DNA from: Euperipatoides rowelli
Taxonomy: Eukaryota; Onychophora; Udeonychophora; Euonychophora; Peripatopsidae
Assembly (NCBI GenBank): GCA_003024985.2
Contig: PXIH01S0006756.1
Reading direction: 5' to 3' (one strand)
Length of the DNA: 12,423 nt
In this document: positions 8,279 through 12,423 of the stretch, one piece after another
How positions within the stretch are numbered: position 1 is the stretch's first letter
How the letters are laid out: every line of letters begins with the position of its first letter
Made by a program: the position numbers and the translations under genes
Notes under the pieces: model-generated
What the model was told of the DNA's origin: nothing
Seen by the model: the letters and a program-made list of their open reading frames with translations, nothing else
The model's database searches: none

Positions 8279-8388
8279 AAAACCTGTCTTGAGAGACCAT
8301 CCCTTCTGCCATGAAATAGCGGTCTCTCAAAAGAAAACCTGTCTTGAGAGACCACCCCTTCTGCTATAAAATAACAGTCTTTCAAAGG
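8279..8388. repeat. Two 55-bp tandem copies of the pogo-like element's left subterminal region
   Basis: CCTGTCTTGAGAGACCA recurs at 8283 and 8338, and the units stay similar through CCTTCTGC, then RAAATA and the GTCTYTCAAA end. Within unit 1, TTGAGAGACC (8289-8298) is a perfect inverted match of GGTCTCTCAA (8321-8330). Each copy can therefore fold into a hairpin. Tandem subterminal repeats could be extra transposase-binding sites; that is inference. Confidence 0.88.
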
Positions 8389-8641
8389 CGGTGGTTTCTA
8401 AAATAAACTTAGCCCTTTTTTCAACAAACAGTTCTCTCTCAAAATTCCCAATACGGTATTGAAATACTGTATATTTTTAGGCATTTACACATTTGTTTTA
8501 ATTTGCTTTTTTTATTAATTTTGTCTATGAATAAAAAAGGCACATTTAAGGCATACTTTCTACAACTCATAGTCTTACAAAAAAAAAGGGTTAATTTGAT
8601 GCTTGGAATTAAAACGGCTGGCCACTGGTCACGTTAGAGAG

Positions 8642-8743
8642 GTGGTCTTTAATAAGAGATCATTTGTGTAAAAAATTGATTGGTGCAAATAAATTGTGGT
8701 CTTTAAAGGCAGATGGTCTCTAATAGCAGGGGTCTCTAAAGAC
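8642..8743. repeat. Cluster of GGTCTYTAA motifs at the right end of the pogo-like element
   Basis: GGTCTTTAA occurs near 8644 and 8698, GGTCTCTAA near 8715, and GGTCTCTAAAG at 8731. They are complementary to the GAGAGACC motifs of the left end, so both ends carry the same subterminal motif in opposite orientation. Confidence 0.7.
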
Positions 8744-8756
8744 AGGTTTTTTTGTA

Positions 8757-9124
8757 GTGCAATATCTCCATTTAGCCCTCCAGCAGACATACCTAAAATT
8801 ATAACACGAGCGAGCAGACGCGTGGTGCATTTTGTGCACCAGTAAACAAAAATAACAAATTTATTATTTTATTAATTACATACCGGTAATAATTTTCTTT
8901 TAAAAATGTTATTTTTGTTTAACTAACTAAACACAAAATAAATCTAATTTAAAATTTGACAACATAAACATAAAAAAAAACAGAAGAGCAAACTTGTTTT
9001 TCTAACTTTTTTCTATTGATAATTTAAATTAATTAATACATATAGGCGGTTTATTTTTTAAAAAAAATTAAATTTAAAATAATATTTATGTACTTTTTTT
9101 TTTTTGCTCTTTAATTTTTTTCAG
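8757..9124. other. AT-rich 3' part of the intron, with one hairpin and the FN3 acceptor
   Basis: TGGTGCA (8823-8829) pairs with TGCACCA (8835-8841) around a five-base loop. The rest is AT-rich. A T tract around 9093-9106 and TTTTTTCAG ending at 9124 form a strong polypyrimidine/acceptor signal. Confidence 0.55.
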
Positions 9125-9418
9125 ATGTTCCAGACATTCCAATGAATCTTAAAATTGTCGAAGCTACTCCAGAATCTATCTCAATCTCCTGGGAAACACC
9201 TAAAGAAGATGGTGGCAGCCAAGTTATTGATTATGTAGTTGAAAAACGAGCAGTAGGAAGACTTGCTTGGCAAAAAGTAGCTCAAACACAAGACAATACC
9301 TTTACAATTCCTAATCTTGTAGAAGATCATGATTATGAAATTAGAGTTTGTGCAGAAAATAAATATGGTGCTAGTGAAGGTGCTGAAATAGGACCTGTAA
9401 AAGCAACATATTCTTTTG
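9125..9418 (+). CDS. Internal exon: fibronectin type III domain of a twitchin/titin-class muscle protein
   Basis: This 294-base exon, phase 1 at both ends, encodes one FN3 domain. It starts after acceptor TTTTTTCAG and ends before donor GTAAAT at 9419. With the G from the Ig exon it begins DVPDIPMNLKI. The domain has the strand-B Trp (ISWETP, position 23) and the DGGSQVIDYVVEKR turn and C strand that mark sarcomeric FN3 repeats. The second Trp follows at 49, then NLVEDHDYEIRVCAENKYG (about 64-82). KATYSFG leads into the next exon, which lies beyond the window or was not recognised. In twitchin, projectin and titin these FN3 domains alternate with Ig domains along the thick filament and bind myosin or set spacing. 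It belongs to the same gene as the Ig exon 3.5 kb upstream. The Met at 9142 is internal, not a start. Confidence 0.92.
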
Positions 9419-9470
9419 GTAAATTATAAATTTATTTTATTTTATAATATTTCAGAAATTTGTTTTAAGA

Positions 9471-9590
9471 TCATATAAATTTTTGAATAGGCTACTTCTC
9501 TCGTGCATTTTATTCAAATTGAATAGACGCCAACAGCGAATGCACATTTAAATGTGCATTCGCTGTTGGTGTCTATTCAATCATATAAAT
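9471..9590. repeat. Direct repeats flanking the palindromic insertion (possible target duplication)
   Basis: TCATATAAAT is found at 9471-9480 and 9581-9590 (11 bases if the preceding A is counted). They enclose exactly 100 bases that begin TTTTGAATAG and end CTATTCAA. This looks like a target duplication around a small foldback element, although the AT-rich motif could recur by chance. Confidence 0.55.
9518..9581. repeat. Near-perfect 64-bp palindrome (32-bp arms, no loop)
   Basis: The left arm (9518-9549) and right arm (9550-9581) are reverse complements except at 9529/9570 (G opposite T). The centre is CATTTAAATG. A 10-bp direct repeat TCATATAAAT at 9471-9480 and 9581-9590 brackets the palindrome and its left neighbour. 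Within the bracket TTGAATAG also begins a shorter unit (9483-9517) ending TATTCAA. Such a structure can extrude a cruciform or form an RNA hairpin, and is typical of a foldback or very small MITE. Confidence 0.93.
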
Positions 9591-10192
9591 AGTTAAGAAT
9601 ATTATGAACTAATTATCCATAGGTGTTTTCTAGAATAGTTTGGAATTAATTCATTATTAAAGATATCCACTATTGGACTTAAATTATAAATATAATAGTA
9701 AAATAACAACTTCTTACTTTTGCATGTTATAATTAAATAGATTTTATTGTTGATGTTATTAACCGATTATAATTTCTGCCATGGATGGTGTTTTCAAGGT
9801 GTAATATTTTCTTGTACATTATTTTAAAGTGGTTTATCAATACCTATTTCAACTTCATTGATTTATGTGTATTTTTATATAAAAATACCTGTTTAATTAA
9901 TCAATTTGTTATATTTGGTCCATAAATACATCAAATTTTGACTTTTAATGCCAATATATATCAATTAACAAACGTACCTATGACGTATTTTAGCAGAAAA
10001 ATTTTGTGCTGATTCCAGTAATAATGGTTGACTGATCACTGATTGTCAGACCAGAATCGGGGCCACCATTTCCTTTACAGACCAATCAGAATGTAGATCA
10101 GTTTTTCGTAGCTTTATTTATTTATTTATTGCAGTCGGTGGTTTTTATAAAAGTAACTCTTAACAAGCAGGCTGAAAATAAATCTTTAACAG
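9591..10192. other. AT-rich intronic DNA
   Basis: No coding signal was seen. A weak inverted pair CTGATTG...CAATCAG (about 10038-10090) surrounds a GC-richer stretch with GAATCGGGGCCACC. I cannot assign it. Confidence 0.4.
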
Positions 10193-10227
10193 TTTTTTTT
10201 TGCATTAAAAAATATAATCTCTAAGAA
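10193..10227. repeat. 35-bp direct repeat, copy 1, followed by N
   Basis: Nine Ts then GCATTAAAAAATATAATCTC and TAAGAA. It is identical to 11254-11288 and is followed immediately by N at 10228. Confidence 0.93.
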
Positions 10228-10251
10228 NTTAAATTCTTAAATAAAAAAAAT

Positions 10252-10438
10252 TAATAATCTTCATCATAATCTTGTCCTCCTTTGCTGTGCACTTTTCACA
10301 GATTGTATGAATTTTTGCATGTTTTTTGCACACATAATCTTCACCAGATAACAGATCATCTTCCTATTCAATAATTTGTTCTTCATCTGATATTTATTGA
10401 TCAAGCAGTGCATGTATTTGGTCAAGTGATATAAACTT
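10252..10438 (-). other. Possible acidic coding relic, unrecognised
   Basis: A minus-strand frame reads KFISLDQIHALLDQ, a stop, ISDEEQIIE, a stop, then EDDLLSGEDYVCKKHAKIHT and ICEKC. Two stops in about 60 codons and no family match make it weak. The acidic character and the LDQIHALLD start recall N-termini of piggyBac-type transposases, but I would not claim that. It lies in the same N-bounded block and on the same strand as the CENP-B-like fragment. Confidence 0.25.
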
Positions 10439-10663
10439 TTGAGCCCTAAAATAAATTTTACTTTATAAAAATAAATTAGAGGGGTGGGGGGTAATTTTTT
10501 TTTTTCTCAATAAATCATCTAAACATATCTTTTTTAACTTACAAAGTTAAAATACATTATTATATTTGTAAAAAATATTATAATTGTCCATTATAAGCTA
10601 AAATAATATAGACAACTAAAAAAGTGGACTCATGATATTTTGTGGGCCAACACTAGAAATACT

Positions 10664-10681
10664 AAAAAAAAAAAAAAAAAA
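10664..10681. repeat. 18-base A homopolymer
   Basis: A pure A run ending just before ATGTAATTTT. It could be a retroelement tail remnant, but no element was identified next to it. Confidence 0.75.
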
Positions 10682-10774
10682 TGTAATTTTTAGCCACTAC
10701 AATAACCTTTTCGTTTGAAAAACAAACATAATCTATAAAGAAAGAATTAAAATAAAGATTTAAACAATTGAATT

Positions 10775-11105
10775 TAACGTTGACATGCCAGCTAGAGAGT
10801 CCAGTGTCTAATAGCAGAAACAAGTTAAGATTAACCAGTCTTCAGACACTATCTTGTCAACCAGCCACCCATTGTACAGTTGTATTTAGTTTCTTCTGGC
10901 CATGATCAAACCAACTGGGCCACAAATAATCAGCTTTGAAAACAACATTTGGGGGGGGGGGGGGCATTAATACACCTTCTGCATTTACACAAAACAGCGA
11001 AGTTGATGTTTTACTGTGGTCGCCTATTTTAACTGATAATTTCATGACACATTTGCAAATTGTCCTCTTATTCCCATAGTTATCGAAAACATTAGTCTCA
11101 TTCTA
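10775..11105 (-). pseudogene. CENP-B/jerky-type (pogo superfamily) DDE transposase fragment
   Basis: The minus strand reads NETN (11102-11091), then VKIGDHSKTSTSLFCVNAEG, then MPP plus extra prolines, then NVVFKADYLWPSWFDHG. After a frameshift near 10870 it continues with GWLVDKIVSEDWL (10869-10830). This is the order of the DDE domain in CENP-B/jerky/Tigger-type transposases: DETN, HSK-TS, CxxAxG-LPP-VVFKA, then SGW and EDW. The first catalytic Asp is Asn here (AAT), and a stop lies two codons before it. The second Asp block and third acidic residue are not recognisable. A run of 14 G (10951-10964) encodes the extra prolines. It is a dead fragment, possibly a relic of a pogo-like element related to the one at 8275, though this is not shown. 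Confidence 0.8.
10951..10964. repeat. 14-base G homopolymer
   Basis: A run of 14 G on the + strand lies inside the transposase fragment, where related proteins have two prolines. It is a slippage-prone tract that could also form G-rich structures. Confidence 0.9.
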
Positions 11106-11253
11106 GTCCAAATGTAGAAAGAAGGGATTCCAACTTTTTAATTAGATGTTCCATGTATTTTATTTTATTTTATATTAAAAGTTTAGACATAGAATGTCTA
11201 TACAGTACATCATCATTTACACATAAATATTTCAATGCTATTTTACATGAATN

Positions 11254-11288
11254 TTTTTTTTTGCATTAAAAAATATAATCTCTAAGAA
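11254..11288. repeat. 35-bp direct repeat, copy 2, preceded by N
   Basis: It is identical to 10193-10227 and preceded immediately by N at 11253. The two Ns and two copies delimit a 1,024-base block (10229-11252). Confidence 0.93.
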
Positions 11289-12226
11289 TGTTTAAGAAAT
11301 ATTATTCAAAACTTTGGAAATAATAGTTTTGTTCTCATCGTTTTAAGTTAATAACATACAAAAGCCTTCCGGTAATTTAAGTTTTTTTTTTCTTAAAATT
11401 AATTTCAATTTCAATCCCAAGAATTATAGCAAAATTTTATGGATTTTATATTGATGCTAACAAAGTAACTTTTTCTCTGTTTTTCTCTTTGTTTTTCTTT
11501 CTTCAAAACTTTAAGTAATAATGTCTGTTGACTATTTTTCTAAATAATAACGTAACTCTCGATCCCAGATATGTATTTTACCCTAGCAAGATTTTATCAT
11601 TTGGCTACGTCAAATTGACGTCAGCAGTATGATTTTATTTTTTTTAAACAACATAGAAACTTGCAAATTTTTATATGTTTCAGTTTAAATTTTCCAAATT
11701 GATTAATTAAACAAATATTATTAGGTAAAACTAAACATAAAGCAATAAAAAAAAAATCATTGATAAACCACTTTAATGTTGAATTAAGACAGTTATACTG
11801 TCATTATTTAATGCTAGCGTTTTGTAAACACATCTGCCGATTCTTCTCATGTTAATTTACAATGTGCACAATGAAACTACATTGTAAATGTATAGCGAAT
11901 CAATTTTATTTTCACTTGTGCTCTTTCAGCTCTTAACTGCTTTGTGAAATGATCACTCTAATTACTGGAATGGAGTAGATAAATCAATGTCATGATCTAT
12001 TCAAATCATTCTCATGAAAAAATCTTCTATTCTTCTGAAGTATTGAAAACAGGCTAAGAGAAGAAGGATCAATTATGAAATTATCAATATGTAAGCAAAT
12101 AACTGTGATTTGGGCTTTTAAATTCTTTTCAATGACATCTCTAATTAGATTTGTGCAAAGGATAGCATTGAATAATTAGCTGGTATTATGATTAAACATA
12201 TGTTTAAATCTGGAATAACTGGTTAA
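11289..12226. other. AT-rich intronic DNA with two small inverted repeats
   Basis: TTTACAATGT (11856-11865) pairs perfectly with ACATTGTAAA (11879-11888) across 13 bases, and TTAAACATATGTTTAA (12192-12207) is a 16-bp palindrome. No coding signal was seen in the rest. Confidence 0.45.
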
Positions 12227-12423
12227 TATGGTACTGCATTTTTAAAATCATTGCAGCATGTCAACAGATGGATGGACATTGATAAATCTACTAAACATNG
12301 TTTGGTAAATAATAACATTTATAAGTTTTTCCATCCCAAAGAGGCGGATCTTCACACAATAGACTTTGACAGAAGGGCCTTCCAAATATATACACTTCAC
12401 ATACAAATGCCCAAACTAGAATA
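12227..12423 (+). other. Open frame running off the window end, unrecognised
   Basis: After a stop at 12224-12226 the frame stays open for 65 codons to the window edge. It contains HVNRWMDIDKSTKH, an N at 12299, then NNNIYKFFHPKEADLHTIDF and DRRAFQIYTLHIQMPKLE. TCATTGCAG just before CATGTC could be a splice acceptor, giving an exon start at 12257. In this AT-rich DNA 65 open codons is longer than most chance frames, and the composition looks protein-like, but I recognise no family. It is not an Ig or FN3 domain. It may be a transposon relic. Confidence 0.3.

Larger units (their letters stand above)
8275..8754. mobile_element. Pogo-like non-autonomous DNA transposon (MITE), 480 bp
   Basis: The left end (8275-8298) starts CAGTAAAACCTGTCTTGAGA. 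The right end (8731-8754), reverse complemented, starts CAAAAAAACCTGTCTTTAGA. The 24-base terminal repeats differ at three positions. The element is bordered by TA on both sides (8273-8274, 8755-8756), the target duplication of Tc1/mariner-pogo elements, and CAGT-type ends are typical of pogo. There is no transposase inside, so it would depend on one supplied in trans. The left end holds two tandem copies of its first 55 bases, and the right end has several GGTCTYTAA motifs. Confidence 0.88.
5574..9124 (+). other. Intron between the Ig and FN3 exons
   Basis: The intron runs from donor GTAAGC at 5574 to the acceptor at 9124, preceded by a long T-rich tract (about 9093-9120) ending TTTTTTCAG. 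Both flanking exons are phase 1, and splicing joins G with AT to make a GAT Asp codon. The intron has collected a microsatellite, a minus-strand LINE fragment and a pogo-like element. No further domain exon was seen between them. Confidence 0.85.
9419..12423 (+). other. Intron downstream of the FN3 exon, running to the window end
   Basis: The intron begins with donor GTAAAT. No further Ig or FN3 exon was found in the next 3 kb. It holds a palindrome, a 35-bp repeat pair around a transposase fragment, and AT-rich filler. The unrecognised open frame at the end could be an exon or another relic. Confidence 0.65.

Noticed and set aside
8169-8369. 66-codon + strand open frame running into the pogo-like element
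   Set aside because: It spans the left boundary of the MITE, so it cannot be an ancestral gene.
9518-9581. Palindrome as a microRNA precursor or a rho-independent terminator
   Set aside because: There is no loop for microRNA processing, and bacterial-type terminators are not relevant in an animal intron.
10010-10095. CCAATCAG and GC-richer sequence as a promoter
   Set aside because: No TATA element, no downstream coding start and only a weak inverted pair; evidence is too thin in intronic DNA.

Overview
The window looks like AT-rich, repeat-laden intronic DNA from an invertebrate animal. It has canonical GT-AG intron borders, long introns, several decayed transposons of animal type, and a large tetranucleotide microsatellite. 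Isolated single Ns suggest a draft assembly. A lophotrochozoan such as a cephalopod mollusc would fit the mix of TCTA/CATC arrays, hAT, pogo and CR1/jockey-like elements, but that placement is only a guess.

The one host gene I can support is on the + strand. It is represented by two exons of a giant intracellular muscle protein of the twitchin/titin class: an Ig (I-set) exon at 5298-5573 and a fibronectin type III exon at 9125-9418. Both are phase 1 at each end. Joining them completes an Asp codon at the boundary and gives the Ig-FN3 linker expected of this family. The rest of the window reads as introns of this gene, or as sequence upstream and downstream of it.

Layout. 1-490: hairpins and a frameshifted minus-strand fragment of an unrecognised Cys-rich protein. 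804-3091: a near-complete but dead hAT transposon with a perfect 8-bp target duplication, diverged inverted repeats and a ZMYM1-like transposase remnant. 3750-4489: a broken LINE reverse-transcriptase fragment on the + strand. 5298-5573: the Ig exon, followed 17 bases after its splice donor by a 570-base TCTA/CATC compound array. 6600-8060: a minus-strand LINE 5' half with a degenerate 2A-like motif, an ORF1-like stretch and the start of an endonuclease. 8275-8754: a pogo-like non-autonomous element with TA borders. 9125-9418: the FN3 exon. 9481-9581: a nearly perfect 64-bp palindrome with flanking direct repeats. 10193-11288: a 35-bp direct repeat bracketing a 1,024-base segment bounded by single Ns, which carries a minus-strand CENP-B/jerky-type transposase fragment. 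12227-end: an open frame I do not recognise.

The transposon pieces do not work together. They are independent insertions at different stages of decay in intronic DNA. I see no RNA gene, CRISPR array or intact autonomous element, and no new multi-gene system. The most unusual items are the 2A-like relic, the snap-back palindrome, and the N-bounded segment between identical repeats, which may be an assembly error or an insertion polymorphism.
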